Source of the DNA: Mesorhizobium loti
GTDB taxonomy: Bacteria; Pseudomonadota; Alphaproteobacteria; Rhizobiales; Rhizobiaceae
Length of the DNA stretch: 64,000 nucleotides
NCBI RefSeq assembly: GCF_002858745.1
Contig: NZ_PJRO01000005.1
Location: 68,865-132,864 of the forward strand
Direction of reading: 5' to 3'
The notes under the pieces are model-generated. The model was not told the DNA's origin, did not search any database, and saw nothing but the letters and a program-made list of their open reading frames with translations. Positions 43,679 to 52,735 of this stretch are shown in pieces. The translations under genes were made by a program, and so were the position numbers. Position 1 is the stretch's first letter, and each line of letters starts with the position of its first letter.

Positions 43679-44224
43679 TCACGTCACCGTTTGCAGCACG
43701 GCTGCTGCGATGGTCTCCACGTCCGCTGGCAACCGTTTCGGTCGTTCAGGATCGTAAAGATCAAGCACCGTTACGGTCAGTTCGACCAATCCTTCGATAT
43801 CGAGCAGCCTGGCACGCGGCGATATCTCGCCGAGCATCTGCTCGAGAACGTCTGCCTCGACCCGCTCTGCATCCAGTTCGGCCGCCTTGACGCTTTCTCG
43901 AAGAAGAAGCACCCGTGGCTGGGACGCGAGCCAGTCGTGGGCCTTCATGGCGCGTCTGATCTCCCGCAAGGGCCGGATCGCGATCTCTCGCCAGACGCGG
44001 CAGTTTCGGTCGAGCGCCTGGATTTGCTCGGGACCGGGAACGCGTCCGGATACGCCGCCATGCAGCACCGCCAGCATCAGCGGAATGTCCAGCCCATGGG
44101 CTTCCTGCAGTCGAAGACAGGCCGGAGCAACGCCGGGACGCGCATAGACGCCGAGCATGAAAGCCCAGAGATCGAGCGGCGCTTTGTCATTGTCGGCCTC
44201 TTTCACTGATTGGCCCCCAGACAT
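43679..44224 (-). CDS. TIGR02444 family protein (DUF2390)
   Basis: 181 aa. Conserved start LDLWAFMLGVYARPGVAPAC and HGLDIPLMLAVLHGGVSG, followed by RPLREIRRAMK, as in the TIGR02444/DUF2390 family of unknown function. The ATG at 44224 begins the family region; the frame is open to 44407 but that part is antisense to ubiX. It follows ubiX by 43 bp on the same strand and may share its transcript, although family members usually occur in other contexts. Confidence 0.8.
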   Translation of the reverse strand: MSGGQSVKEADNDKAPLDLWAFMLGVYARPGVAPACLRLQEAHGLDIPLMLAVLHGGVSGRVPGPEQIQALDRNCRVWREIAIRPLREIRRAMKAHDWLASQPRVLLLRESVKAAELDAERVEADVLEQMLGEISPRARLLDIEGLVELTVTVLDLYDPERPKRLPADVETIAAAVLQTVT

Positions 44225-44267
44225 GTCTGCCGAATATCCTCGTTCAGGTGGACTGCAGGCTTCTTTC

Positions 44268-44867
44268 TCATTCGGCGAGCAGCGTATCGCGAAGGTCCTC
44301 CTTGAGCCCGGCCCACCGCTTGACGGCGCCCGTATCGATGTCGAAGAGGTCGAGCGCCCGGGCAGTGGAATGGCTGACGATGTCGTTGACGCTCGTCGGC
44401 CTGGCATAGAAGGCCGGGACAGGCGGCATGATGATCGCGCCCATCTGCGTCAGACGCACCATCGTTTCCAGATGGCCCAGATGAAGAGGGGTTTCACGGA
44501 CCATCAGGACAAGGCGGCGCCGTTCCTTGAGCACGACATCGGCGGCGCGGCTCATCAGGCTGGAGGTAACCCCGGTACTGATCTCCGACATGGTCTTCAC
44601 CGAACAGGGGGCGACAAGCATCCCCATGGTGCGAAACGACCCCGAGGCGATCGTCGCGCCGACATCCGACACCGGATGGATCATGTCGGCACGCCCCTCG
44701 AGATCGGCCTTGTTCAGGCCGAGCTCCTGATGAAGCGTCAGCATGGCCGAGCGTGAGACGACGAGATGTGTCTCGACACCCGCGGAGCGGGTCATCTCCA
44801 GCGCCGAGAGACCGTACGCCGCTCCCGATGCGCCGGAGATGCCGATGATGAGTCGCCGCACCGTCAT
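44268..44867 (-). CDS. ubiX: UbiX-type flavin prenyltransferase
   Basis: 199 aa. GISGASGAAYGL binds FMN; CSVKTMSEISTGV and LMVRETPLHLGHLETM complete the active site. UbiX prenylates reduced FMN to make prFMN, the cofactor needed by UbiD decarboxylases. Here it follows a UbiD gene by 2 bp, so it supplies that enzyme rather than (or in addition to) ubiquinone synthesis. Confidence 0.95.
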   Translation of the reverse strand: MTVRRLIIGISGASGAAYGLSALEMTRSAGVETHLVVSRSAMLTLHQELGLNKADLEGRADMIHPVSDVGATIASGSFRTMGMLVAPCSVKTMSEISTGVTSSLMSRAADVVLKERRRLVLMVRETPLHLGHLETMVRLTQMGAIIMPPVPAFYARPTSVNDIVSHSTARALDLFDIDTGAVKRWAGLKEDLRDTLLAE

Positions 44868-44869
44868 GA

Positions 44870-46195
44870 CTACCGGTCCGGGAACCAGTCCTCGGGCCGA
44901 ACCTGATCGGCCAGCCGAAGGCGCTTGCGTTCAAATTCGGCCTCGCGGCCCCAGGGCTTCGTCGCATCGACGAGAAGCCGGCCCCAATGGTCTTTCTGCT
45001 CGTCACGGTAGAAGGAAGGGGTCTCGGGGATGATCATAATGTCCTTGTCTGGACGGCAGCGGGTCAGGATGGCCCATTGCACATCATCCATGCTGTAGAT
45101 GTTCACATCGGTATCGACGACGGTGATCTGCTTGGCCCAGATCGGTTCGGCACCGATTGTCGCCAGCATGACCTGGCGCGCATGGCCCTCGAACTGCGGC
45201 TCGATCTGCACGATCGCATGGTTGACGAAGGGCTGGCAGGTTACGTTGACGATGCCCGGCAGGGCGGCGCTGAGGCGCTGGTAGATGTTGGCCGACACCG
45301 AAAGCTCGAGCGTGAGCACTTCTTCGGGCGAGCCGCAAAGGATCGAGTGGAACAGCGCGTCCTTGCGCACGGTGACGCCGAGGACTTCGAACACGGCGTT
45401 GGGGCCGACCGGCACGTAGTAACCCATGAACTCGCCGAAGGGACCTTCCGGGCGCCGCTCGTTGGGCAGGAAGCGCCCTTCGATCACGACTTCGGTTTCG
45501 GCAGGCACCTCGAGGTCGATATGATTGCATTTGCGCATCGCGATCGGCCGCCCGCGCAGGCGCGCGGCCACTTCGAGTTCATCCACATCGTAGGGCAGCG
45601 GTGCTGCCGCGGTCAGGAAGGCATGTGCGGGTGGACCGATGAGCATGGCAGCCTCGAGCGGCTTGCCCATCTTCTCGGCCTTCTCGTGGTAGATCGTCAG
45701 ATGATGACGCGGAGCCAGGCGGCAGCGCAGCTCACCGTCATTGACGTACATGGAACGATGGTAGGACAGGTTGCCGACCCCGGTCTCGGGGTCCCTGGCG
45801 ATGAACATGGCCGAGGTGAAATAGGCAGCCCCGTCCTTGTCGGAATACGTTATGAGCGGCAGGTCCGAAAGCTTGACCTCCTCGTAGGGCGGCAGCTCCG
45901 TCGCGGGAACCAGCGGCTCCTTCAGCTCCGATGTGCCCAGCGAGGCGAGCTTGCTCCATTGGCGGCAGAAGTCGCCTGCATCGATGCCGATGATCTCGCC
46001 CAGGCGCTCGCGTGTGCTGTAGACGTTGGTGACGACGGGAAACCGGGTTCCTTTCACGTTCGTGAACAGCACCGGCTTGGCCCACTTCTTCTGCGCCAGC
46101 TGGGTGACCGCGGCAAGCTCATGGGCGGGATCGACCTCGCGGTCGACCCGCAATACATCGCCGCGTTCCTCAAGCTTGCGGACAAATTCTCTCAT
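44870..46195 (-). CDS. UbiD-family prenyl-FMN-dependent decarboxylase
   Basis: 441 aa. Typical segments: NLSYHRSMYVNDGELRCRLA, EGRFLPNERRPEGPFGEFMG (with the catalytic Glu region) and NHAIVQIEPQFEGHARQVML. The family decarboxylates aromatic or alpha,beta-unsaturated acids. Located between ubiX and a GntR regulator and opposite a catabolic operon, it probably acts on a specific aromatic acid rather than in ubiquinone synthesis. Substrate unknown. The regulator gene ends 15 bp upstream of its start region. Confidence 0.92.
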   Translation of the reverse strand: MREFVRKLEERGDVLRVDREVDPAHELAAVTQLAQKKWAKPVLFTNVKGTRFPVVTNVYSTRERLGEIIGIDAGDFCRQWSKLASLGTSELKEPLVPATELPPYEEVKLSDLPLITYSDKDGAAYFTSAMFIARDPETGVGNLSYHRSMYVNDGELRCRLAPRHHLTIYHEKAEKMGKPLEAAMLIGPPAHAFLTAAAPLPYDVDELEVAARLRGRPIAMRKCNHIDLEVPAETEVVIEGRFLPNERRPEGPFGEFMGYYVPVGPNAVFEVLGVTVRKDALFHSILCGSPEEVLTLELSVSANIYQRLSAALPGIVNVTCQPFVNHAIVQIEPQFEGHARQVMLATIGAEPIWAKQITVVDTDVNIYSMDDVQWAILTRCRPDKDIMIIPETPSFYRDEQKDHWGRLLVDATKPWGREAEFERKRLRLADQVRPEDWFPDR

Positions 46196-46210
46196 ACCAA
46201 CCTCCGGAAA

Positions 46211-46966
46211 TCAGCGGCCCTTGCCGGGCGCGCTAAGAATGCGATTTGTGCGCGCTTCATGGGTCGACCGCAGACGATAGCGGTCGCCCGGGTAGATGAA
46301 GCGGCTGCGGGTGACTGGAATTCCGTCACGCCATGTCGATCGATCGAGCAGCAGGCAAGGCTGGCTCGCATCGATTTGCAGGAAGTTGCGCACATCCTCA
46401 TCCGGACGGATTGCCCGGATGGTGTTGTCGATCGTCGTCACCGTGGTTTCGCGCAGCAGCCAGTTGTGCGGCGTGACGTTGGTGAAGTCCTGTTCGATGT
46501 AACCCGGCGCTTCCGCACCGTTGACGTAGCGATCCTCGAGCTGGATCGGCGTTCCATCTTCGAGATGAATGAGCCGCGAGAAGAAGACCACGTCCTCGGC
46601 CGACAGTTGCAGCATGTTGCGGCCGGGGCTGTCTTTCCCGAGGATCGAGTGTTGCAGGACCCGGCAGCTGTGGGCGCCGCCGGATACCGAGATCTCCTCC
46701 GTGATATCCGGCAGGCTGAAGATCGCGCATTGCATCCGCGGTCCGATGACGAACGTGCCGCGACCCTGGACGCGCACCAGCAGGCCATCAGTCTGCAGTT
46801 CGCGCAGCGCCCTGCGCACCGTCAGCCGCGAAGCCCCGAATTCGCCGGCGAGATCTCCCTCGGACGGGACCTGGAAGTTGGCGGGCCATTCTTCCGTTTC
46901 GATACGGCGATCGATGGCGGTCTTGATCTGCTCGTAGAGAGGTTGGTCGGTCACGCGCTTGTCCAT
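46211..46966 (-). CDS. GntR/HutC family transcriptional regulator
   Basis: 251 aa. N-terminal winged helix (PLYEQIKTAIDRRIETEEWP; FGASRLTVRRALRELQTDGL; VQGRGTFV) and a C-terminal UTRA ligand domain (FFSRLIHLEDGTPIQLEDRY; PCLLLDRSTWRDGIPVTRSR). First gene of a minus-strand operon with ubiD and ubiX. A GTGATATCAT site lies two bases ahead of its start codon, so it is probably autoregulated. It likely also controls the divergent dehydrogenase/transporter genes. Confidence 0.93.
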   Translation of the reverse strand: MDKRVTDQPLYEQIKTAIDRRIETEEWPANFQVPSEGDLAGEFGASRLTVRRALRELQTDGLLVRVQGRGTFVIGPRMQCAIFSLPDITEEISVSGGAHSCRVLQHSILGKDSPGRNMLQLSAEDVVFFSRLIHLEDGTPIQLEDRYVNGAEAPGYIEQDFTNVTPHNWLLRETTVTTIDNTIRAIRPDEDVRNFLQIDASQPCLLLDRSTWRDGIPVTRSRFIYPGDRYRLRSTHEARTNRILSAPGKGR

Positions 46967-46967
46967 T

Positions 46968-46977
46968 GTGATATCAT
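46968..46977. promoter_or_regulatory. GntR-type operator half of the divergon
   Basis: GTGATATCAT, one base from a perfect copy of the GTGATATCAC site at 47175, immediately upstream of the gntR start codon. Both match the GntR superfamily pattern GT-N-TA-N-AC. Confidence 0.6.
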
Positions 46978-47107
46978 TATCCTCTCGACAACTCTCATAT
47001 CCATACCGTCAACATCAAGCCAAATCTTCTTCGATTTCAGCGATGAGAACCCGACATAGCGTAAATTTACACGTTCTCCATGCCTTTTTGCCGATTTTGT
47101 GCGGATT

Positions 47108-47163
47108 TCTGATATTTTTTGGCATTCGCGACATGGATAGTTGACATCGAAAAAAATATCAGA
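47108..47163. promoter_or_regulatory. 13-bp perfect inverted repeat with 30-bp centre
   Basis: TCTGATATTTTTT (47108-47120) and its exact inverse AAAAAATATCAGA (47151-47163). The centre holds TTGACA at 47141-47146, a good -35 candidate for the plus-strand operon. The arms contain TGATAT, the half-site also seen in the two GTGATATCA(C/T) sites. Confidence 0.6.
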
Positions 47164-47184
47164 TCACTTTTAAAGTGATATCAC
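47163..47184. promoter_or_regulatory. Overlapping palindromes, likely GntR operator
   Basis: ATCACTTTTAAAGTGAT (47163-47179, 8-bp arms around one base) overlaps GTGATATCAC (47175-47184, perfect). Downstream of the TTGACA candidate and about 75 bp before the dehydrogenase start, a position suited to repression. Confidence 0.65.
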
Positions 47185-47258
47185 TATACGAGTAATTGCA
47201 TCAGGTGGTGATGCCGAAGGCCGATCCACCCCGCGGAAAATCGCACGAAGGAGAGGTC

Positions 47259-48749
47259 ATGCCGACCGACAGTCTGCCAAAACTATCCATGTATATCGGC
47301 GGCGAATGGGTAGCCCCTGCCTCGGGGGAATACATCGAAACCATAGATCCCTTCACCGCAAAGCCATGGGCGCTGGTGCCGCGCGGGAATGCCGTGGATG
47401 CCGACCGGGCCGTGCGTGCTGCCCATGAGGCCTTTACCAAGGGTCCCTGGCGCACCATGCACCCGAGCCTGCGTGGCCGCATCATCCAGCGCTTCGCCGA
47501 GTTGATCGAGGAAAATGCCGATACGCTCGCCGAGATCGAGGTGCGCGACAATGGCCGCCTTCTGGCCGAGATGCGGCACCAGATCCGTTACATCCCGCGC
47601 TGGTACCACTACTATGCGGGCCTTGCCGACAAGATCGAGGGCGCGGTTCACCCTTGCGACAAGAATGCTCTGAGTTTCTCGCGCCACGAACCGCTCGGCG
47701 TCTGCGTCGGCATCGTGCCGTGGAACGCGCCGCTCTTCCTTTTCTCGCTCAAGGCGGCGCCGGCTTTGGCGGCGGGTTGCACATTGGTGATGAAACCGGC
47801 CGAGTACACGTCGGCGACCGCGATCAAGCTGATGGAGCTGGTCGAGAAGGCAGGTTTCCCATCCGGCGTGATCAACGTGGTTACCGGCTATGGCCCGGAG
47901 GTGGGTGAACCACTGGTGACCCACGAACTCACACGCCACGTCGGGTTCACCGGCTCCACCAGGACCGGCGCGTATCTCTATTCACTAGCGGCAAAGGACA
48001 TCAAGCGTGTCAGCCTGGAACTGGGCGGCAAGTCGCCGAACATCGTTTTCGACGATGCCAATCTCGACAACGCCGTTCGCGGTGTCGTGGGCGGCATCTT
48101 CGGCGCGGTCGGGCAGACCTGCATCGCCGGCTCGCGCCTTCTTTTGCACCGCAAGGTTCATGACCAGTTCCTCGACAAGCTCACGGCATTTACCAAGACC
48201 GCACGGATCGGTGACCCCAGGCATGCCGACACGCGCATCGGTCCGATCGCCAATTCGATGCAGTACGAGAAGGTGCTTGGCTATATCGACATCGCCGTCC
48301 AGGAAGGCGCCGATCTGGTTCTCGGAGGCAAGCGTCCCGACATCGCCGAATGCGAGGCGGGATACTTTGTGGAGCCGACGATCTTCGCCGGCGTCAACAA
48401 CGAGATGCGCATCGCCCGCGAGGAAGTCTTCGGTCCGGTCCTTGCGGCGATCCCGTTCGATGAGCCGGAAGAAGCTGTTGCCATTGCAAATGACAGCGAG
48501 TTCGGCCTGGCCGCCGGCGTCTGGACCGCGGACATGCGCCGCGCGATCCTGATGTCCGAGCGTCTGGAAGCCGGCAGCGTGTGGGTCAACACCTATCGGG
48601 ACGTATCCTACACAACCCCTTTCGGCGGCTACAAGAAGAGCGGTATCGGCCGCGAGAACGGCATCGAGGGGATTCGCGAGTTCTTGCAGACCAAGGCTGT
48701 CTGGCTCTCGACCGCGGAAGAGATTGCCAACCCCTTCGTCATCGGCTGA
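47259..48749 (+). CDS. NAD-dependent aldehyde dehydrogenase
   Basis: 496 aa. IVPWNAPLF, KPAEYTS, VSLELGGKSPNIVF with Glu254 and GQTCIAGSR with Cys288 are all present. AAGGAG precedes the ATG at 47259. A paralogue of the enzyme at 15086-16570, with aligned motifs throughout, but with a distinct regulator. First gene of the plus-strand operon with an amino-acid ABC transporter and an FAD oxidoreductase, suggesting oxidation of an aldehyde derived from an imported amino compound. Confidence 0.93.
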   Translation: MPTDSLPKLSMYIGGEWVAPASGEYIETIDPFTAKPWALVPRGNAVDADRAVRAAHEAFTKGPWRTMHPSLRGRIIQRFAELIEENADTLAEIEVRDNGRLLAEMRHQIRYIPRWYHYYAGLADKIEGAVHPCDKNALSFSRHEPLGVCVGIVPWNAPLFLFSLKAAPALAAGCTLVMKPAEYTSATAIKLMELVEKAGFPSGVINVVTGYGPEVGEPLVTHELTRHVGFTGSTRTGAYLYSLAAKDIKRVSLELGGKSPNIVFDDANLDNAVRGVVGGIFGAVGQTCIAGSRLLLHRKVHDQFLDKLTAFTKTARIGDPRHADTRIGPIANSMQYEKVLGYIDIAVQEGADLVLGGKRPDIAECEAGYFVEPTIFAGVNNEMRIAREEVFGPVLAAIPFDEPEEAVAIANDSEFGLAAGVWTADMRRAILMSERLEAGSVWVNTYRDVSYTTPFGGYKKSGIGRENGIEGIREFLQTKAVWLSTAEEIANPFVIG

Positions 48750-48828
48750 TCGGCGAGGGGCCGGAGCAATGAAGAAGGTCCCGGCTGCAAGCCGGCAGGC
48801 GGGCCATAACAACAATGGGAGACTGGGA

Positions 48829-49716
48829 ATGAAGAAGAACAATGAATGCCGGCGCGGCAGAACCGCAGCCGGATTTGCAATCGCCATCTCGGGATTGATG
48901 CTGACGGCTGGCGCCGTTCACGCCGAGGGCGCGGCCGACCTCCTGCCCAAGAAATACCGTGATGCCGGGGTCATCAACCTGGTGACGGATGCCAAGTATC
49001 CACCGTTCCAGTTCATCGACGATTCCGGGAAAATGGTCGGCTTCGAGGTCGATCTGTGGAACGCCATCGCAGAGCGGCTGAAAGTGAAGATGAACGTGAC
49101 ATCGGTGTCGTTCGACTCGATGATCCCGGGCGTTCAGTCCGGCCGCTGGGACGTCTCCATGGAAGGCATCACCGACAACGCGGAGCGGCAGGCGGTCGTA
49201 AGCTTCGTCGACTACGGCTATACGACGTCATCGGCCTATGTGCTTGAGACGAAAGGCGCGGATATCAACGACCATCTGGCACTATGCGGCCTGAAGGGCG
49301 CGGCGCAGAGTGGGACCGAATGGGTCGGAATGATCACGGCGGAGTTGGCCAAGGCGTGCACCGAAGCAGGAAAGCCCGCGCCCACGGTCTCCGAATTCGG
49401 AACGTCGGACGCAACGCTTCTATCCGTCTATTCCGGGCGCACCGACTTCGTGCTGACCTCCGCCGCATCCGCCCGGGAGATCCAGAAAGCAGCGCCGAAC
49501 CCGGTGAAGGTGGTTCCAATGCCCATCCTGCCGCGCAAGCCGAGTGGAATTGCCTTCCGCAAGAATGAAGAAGACCTGGGCAAGGCACTGTTGGCCGCGC
49601 TCAAGGAGGTTCGTGCGGATGGCACCTATGAAAAGATCTATGCCACCTGGAGCGTCGAGCCCATGAAGATGGAGCACGAGCCCGGCATCAACCTTGAGAC
49701 CATACCGGCGAAATAG
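48829..49716 (+). CDS. Amino-acid ABC transporter substrate-binding protein
   Basis: 295 aa. Signal peptide FAIAISGLMLTAGAVHA and a family 3 solute-binding domain (AKYPPFQFIDDSGKMVGFEV; SGRWDVSMEGITDNAERQAV). The PPF-F-GF-VDL pattern is typical of polar-amino-acid or opine binders. GGGA precedes the ATG at 48829; upstream in-frame ATGs lack signal-peptide character. Ligand unknown. Confidence 0.92.
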   Translation: MKKNNECRRGRTAAGFAIAISGLMLTAGAVHAEGAADLLPKKYRDAGVINLVTDAKYPPFQFIDDSGKMVGFEVDLWNAIAERLKVKMNVTSVSFDSMIPGVQSGRWDVSMEGITDNAERQAVVSFVDYGYTTSSAYVLETKGADINDHLALCGLKGAAQSGTEWVGMITAELAKACTEAGKPAPTVSEFGTSDATLLSVYSGRTDFVLTSAASAREIQKAAPNPVKVVPMPILPRKPSGIAFRKNEEDLGKALLAALKEVRADGTYEKIYATWSVEPMKMEHEPGINLETIPAK

Positions 49717-49776
49717 CGTCGGCGGGCCGACGAGAATATCGTCGGCCCTTCTTATCGCACAACCAGTCGAGCGACC

Positions 49777-50658
49777 ATGTCCATAGCCACGCAAGATGAT
49801 CGAGTGTCGTCCGACCAGCCGGACGAACCAATGCTGACTTACGTCCCCGCCCGCGCATGGGGAACCCGCGCGGCCGCGGTCCTTCTATCGCTGGCGGTCG
49901 TCTATTTCCTGGTTTCCATTGGCGGAAACCCGAATTTCGGCTGGCCTGTCGTCGGCCAATATCTGTTCGATGCCCGTATCCTCTCCGGCCTCTCCCTCAC
50001 GGTCTGGCTCACGCTCGTCACAATGGCCATCGGGGTCGTGCTAGGGACGATTTTCGCGGTCATGGCGATGTCCGGGAACACCGTGATTGCGACCGTGGCG
50101 AATACCTATATCTGGTTCTTCCGCGGCACGCCGGTGCTCGTCCAGCTGATCTTCTGGTACAATCTGGGAGCGCTGTTCCCCGAATTTTCCATCGGCATAC
50201 CTTTCACCTCCTGGGGTGTGTCGGTACCCACCAACACGCTTATCTCGCCCATCACCGCAGCCGTGCTGGGGCTGGGCCTGAACGAGGGTGCCTACATGTC
50301 CGAGATCATCCGCAGCGGCCTGCTTGCGGTCGATCCCGGCCAGCGACAGGCCGCGACGTCGCTGGGCATGACCGCGCGAAAGGCGCTGTGGCGTATCGTG
50401 CTGCCGCAGGCCATGCCGGTGATCATCCCGCCGACAGGAAACCAGACGATCGGCATGTTGAAGACGTCGTCGCTGGTCAGCGTGATTTCGCTCTCGGACC
50501 TGCTTTACTCGGCCCAGACGATCTATTCGCGCACTTTCCAGACCATTCCGCTGCTGATCGTCGCCTGCCTGTGGTACCTGCTGGCAACGACCATCCTGAG
50601 CTGGCTGCAAAGCCGGATCGAACGCCACTTCGCCCGCTCGCGAAACGCATCGACATGA
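49777..50658 (+). CDS. Amino-acid ABC transporter permease
   Basis: 293 aa. A ~60-residue N-terminal extension precedes the HisM/GlnP-type permease domain ([56 protein letters not shown]). The EAA-type loop [20 protein letters not shown] docks the ATPase. The single permease gene implies a homodimer. Its stop codon overlaps the ATPase start (ATGA). Confidence 0.92.
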   Translation: MSIATQDDRVSSDQPDEPMLTYVPARAWGTRAAAVLLSLAVVYFLVSIGGNPNFGWPVVGQYLFDARILSGLSLTVWLTLVTMAIGVVLGTIFAVMAMSGNTVIATVANTYIWFFRGTPVLVQLIFWYNLGALFPEFSIGIPFTSWGVSVPTNTLISPITAAVLGLGLNEGAYMSEIIRSGLLAVDPGQRQAATSLGMTARKALWRIVLPQAMPVIIPPTGNQTIGMLKTSSLVSVISLSDLLYSAQTIYSRTFQTIPLLIVACLWYLLATTILSWLQSRIERHFARSRNAST

Positions 50659-51449
50659 TGCACTCCCTACCAGAGACCACAGCCATGCCTGATCCCATGA
50701 TCGTGTTCGACCGGGTGTCCAAGAATTTCGGCGACCTGTCAGTCCTGCGCGACATCAGCCTCACAGTGTCGGCAGGCGAGGTCATCAGCCTGATCGGACC
50801 GTCCGGGTCCGGCAAATCGACGCTTCTTCGCTGCGTCAACCACCTCGAACGGATCGAAAGCGGCAGCATAACAGTGGATGGAGAGCTGATCGGCTACAGG
50901 CGCGTCGGCAATCTTGCCCACGAACTGCCCGAGAAACTGATTGCAAGGCAGCGCGCCCGCATCGCGATGGTCTTCCAGAATTTCAATCTGTTCGGCCACA
51001 GGACCGCGCTTGAAAATGTCATGGAAGCACCCGTTCATGTGCTGGGCATTCCGCGCCGCGAGGCCGAAGAGCAGGCGATCCAGCTGCTCACCCGGGTCGG
51101 GCTGTCCGACAAGCTGCACAACTACCCCCGCATGCTTTCCGGTGGGCAACAACAACGCGTGGCCATCGCCCGCGCGTTGGCCATGAAGCCGAAGGTCATC
51201 CTCTTCGACGAACCGACCAGCGCTCTCGATCCGGAACTGGTCGGCGAAGTGCTCGATGTGATGCGCGATCTCGCCTCGGATGGCATGACGATGATGGTCG
51301 TCACGCACGAAATGTCGTTCGCGCGCGAGGTCTGCCACCGCATCGCCTTCATGGAAGGGGGCAGGATCGTCGAATGCGGCAAGCCTGCCGAGGTCCTCGA
51401 CAGCCCGGCTTTCGAACGCACCCGGGCGTTCCTTTCCAGGGTGCAGTGA
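50655..51449 (+). CDS. Amino-acid ABC transporter ATP-binding protein
   Basis: 264 aa. Walker [11 protein letters not shown]-loop [20 protein letters not shown], signature [17 protein letters not shown], Walker [22 protein letters not shown]-loop [12 protein letters not shown], as in GlnQ/HisP. Start at the ATG overlapping the permease stop; MPDPMIVFD at 50685 is an alternative. The FAD oxidoreductase starts 6 bp later. Confidence 0.94.
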   Translation: MMHSLPETTAMPDPMIVFDRVSKNFGDLSVLRDISLTVSAGEVISLIGPSGSGKSTLLRCVNHLERIESGSITVDGELIGYRRVGNLAHELPEKLIARQRARIAMVFQNFNLFGHRTALENVMEAPVHVLGIPRREAEEQAIQLLTRVGLSDKLHNYPRMLSGGQQQRVAIARALAMKPKVILFDEPTSALDPELVGEVLDVMRDLASDGMTMMVVTHEMSFAREVCHRIAFMEGGRIVECGKPAEVLDSPAFERTRAFLSRVQ

Positions 51450-51455
51450 CACGGC

Positions 51456-52733
51456 ATGTCGATCAGAACGCAGTCCACCCGCGACTGGGACGTTATCGTC
51501 ATTGGCGGGGGTATCGTCGGATGCTCGGCGGCCTACTACGCTGCCAAGAACGGTATGCGCGTTCTGCTTGTGGAACGCGACGCGCCGGGATCGGCGCAGT
51601 CGGGTCGTAATCTGGGTTTTGTTCGCCAGCAGAACCGGGACTTCCGCGAACTTTCGTTGATGATCCGCGCCTTGCGGATCTGGGAAGGGATCGAAGCAGA
51701 GCTGGGGCGCAGCGTGGGATGGCAGCAGGGCGGTAACCTGTCGCTGGCATTCAGCGAAGCTGATCTTGTTTCCCGGCGCGGATGGCAACGGCGCGCGGCG
51801 GAGGAGTTTGGTCTCGATACGCGTATGCTGTCGGCAAGTGAAACCCATGCCCTGGTGCCACAGCTGGCGAGCGGCCGGGGTGTCGTCGGCGCGATGTACA
51901 CGCCGACCGACGGCAAGGCCGAGCCAGCCCGCGCAACCCGTGCGTTTTTGGATGCCGCACTCGGACTGGGCGTGGCCGTCAGCTTCGGTGAATCCGTCAG
52001 CAGCATCGACGTGAGTGCCGGAAAAGTCTCCGGCATACGGATTGGTGACCGGTTCCACAGGGCAGGCACGGTCATCACCGCGGCAGGCGCTGGTAGCGCT
52101 GCGCTGTTGCGCAAGGTGGGATTGAACCTGCCGCAGGAATTCATACGCGCAACGGTCGCGCGGACCGTCGCCAGGCCCGGTGAGCGAATTGCCGCCTGCA
52201 TATCGGGCCAGCAGACCGGTATCCGCCAGGACGTGAACGGGGCTTATGTGATTTCGGTGGCGGGCGGCGAATACGATCTGCGTCTGGATTCCTGGCGTCA
52301 CATGCGCTGGTACGAGGCAACGCGAAAGTCCAATCCTGATGCGGCGCGCATAGACTATCTTGCTCCGATGAAGCGGCTGTGGCCGCGCAGGACGATCGCA
52401 CCGCTGGCGGATTTCCCACCCAGCCGTGACCACCCGCAACCGGAGGCTTTTCGCGTCGAACAGGCGCGCCGCGAATTTGCCGATCTCTTTCCCGTGCTAG
52501 CCGATCTGGAGATCGAGACGTCCTGGGCCGGGATCATCGACGTCATGCCGGATATCGTTCCGGTTCTAGGAGGCGTCGACGGCGTATCGGGCCTGCTCGT
52601 TGCGACGGGGTTCAGCGGTCATGGCTTCGGCCCAGGCCCGATGGCTGGAAAGGTCCTTTCGGAACTGGCCGCGGGACGACAGTCGCCCGTCAACATATCG
52701 AGCCTCTCGCCAATGCGCTTCGAGAAAAAATAG
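51456..52733 (+). CDS. FAD-dependent oxidoreductase, DadA/D-amino-acid-oxidase type
   Basis: 425 aa. Dinucleotide-binding GGGIVGCSAAYYAAKNGMRV near the N-terminus and GLLVATGFSGHGFGPGPMAG near the C-terminus, as in glycine/sarcosine oxidases and D-amino-acid dehydrogenases. Follows the amino-acid transporter in the same operon, so the imported compound is probably oxidatively deaminated or demethylated here, and the dehydrogenase acts on the product. The pathway order is inference. Confidence 0.92.
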   Translation: MSIRTQSTRDWDVIVIGGGIVGCSAAYYAAKNGMRVLLVERDAPGSAQSGRNLGFVRQQNRDFRELSLMIRALRIWEGIEAELGRSVGWQQGGNLSLAFSEADLVSRRGWQRRAAEEFGLDTRMLSASETHALVPQLASGRGVVGAMYTPTDGKAEPARATRAFLDAALGLGVAVSFGESVSSIDVSAGKVSGIRIGDRFHRAGTVITAAGAGSAALLRKVGLNLPQEFIRATVARTVARPGERIAACISGQQTGIRQDVNGAYVISVAGGEYDLRLDSWRHMRWYEATRKSNPDAARIDYLAPMKRLWPRRTIAPLADFPPSRDHPQPEAFRVEQARREFADLFPVLADLEIETSWAGIIDVMPDIVPVLGGVDGVSGLLVATGFSGHGFGPGPMAGKVLSELAAGRQSPVNISSLSPMRFEKK

Positions 52734-52735
52734 CT

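Noticed and set aside
44987..47059. 690-codon open frame on the plus strand
   Set aside because: Antisense of UbiD and the GntR gene, and it reads through the operator region.
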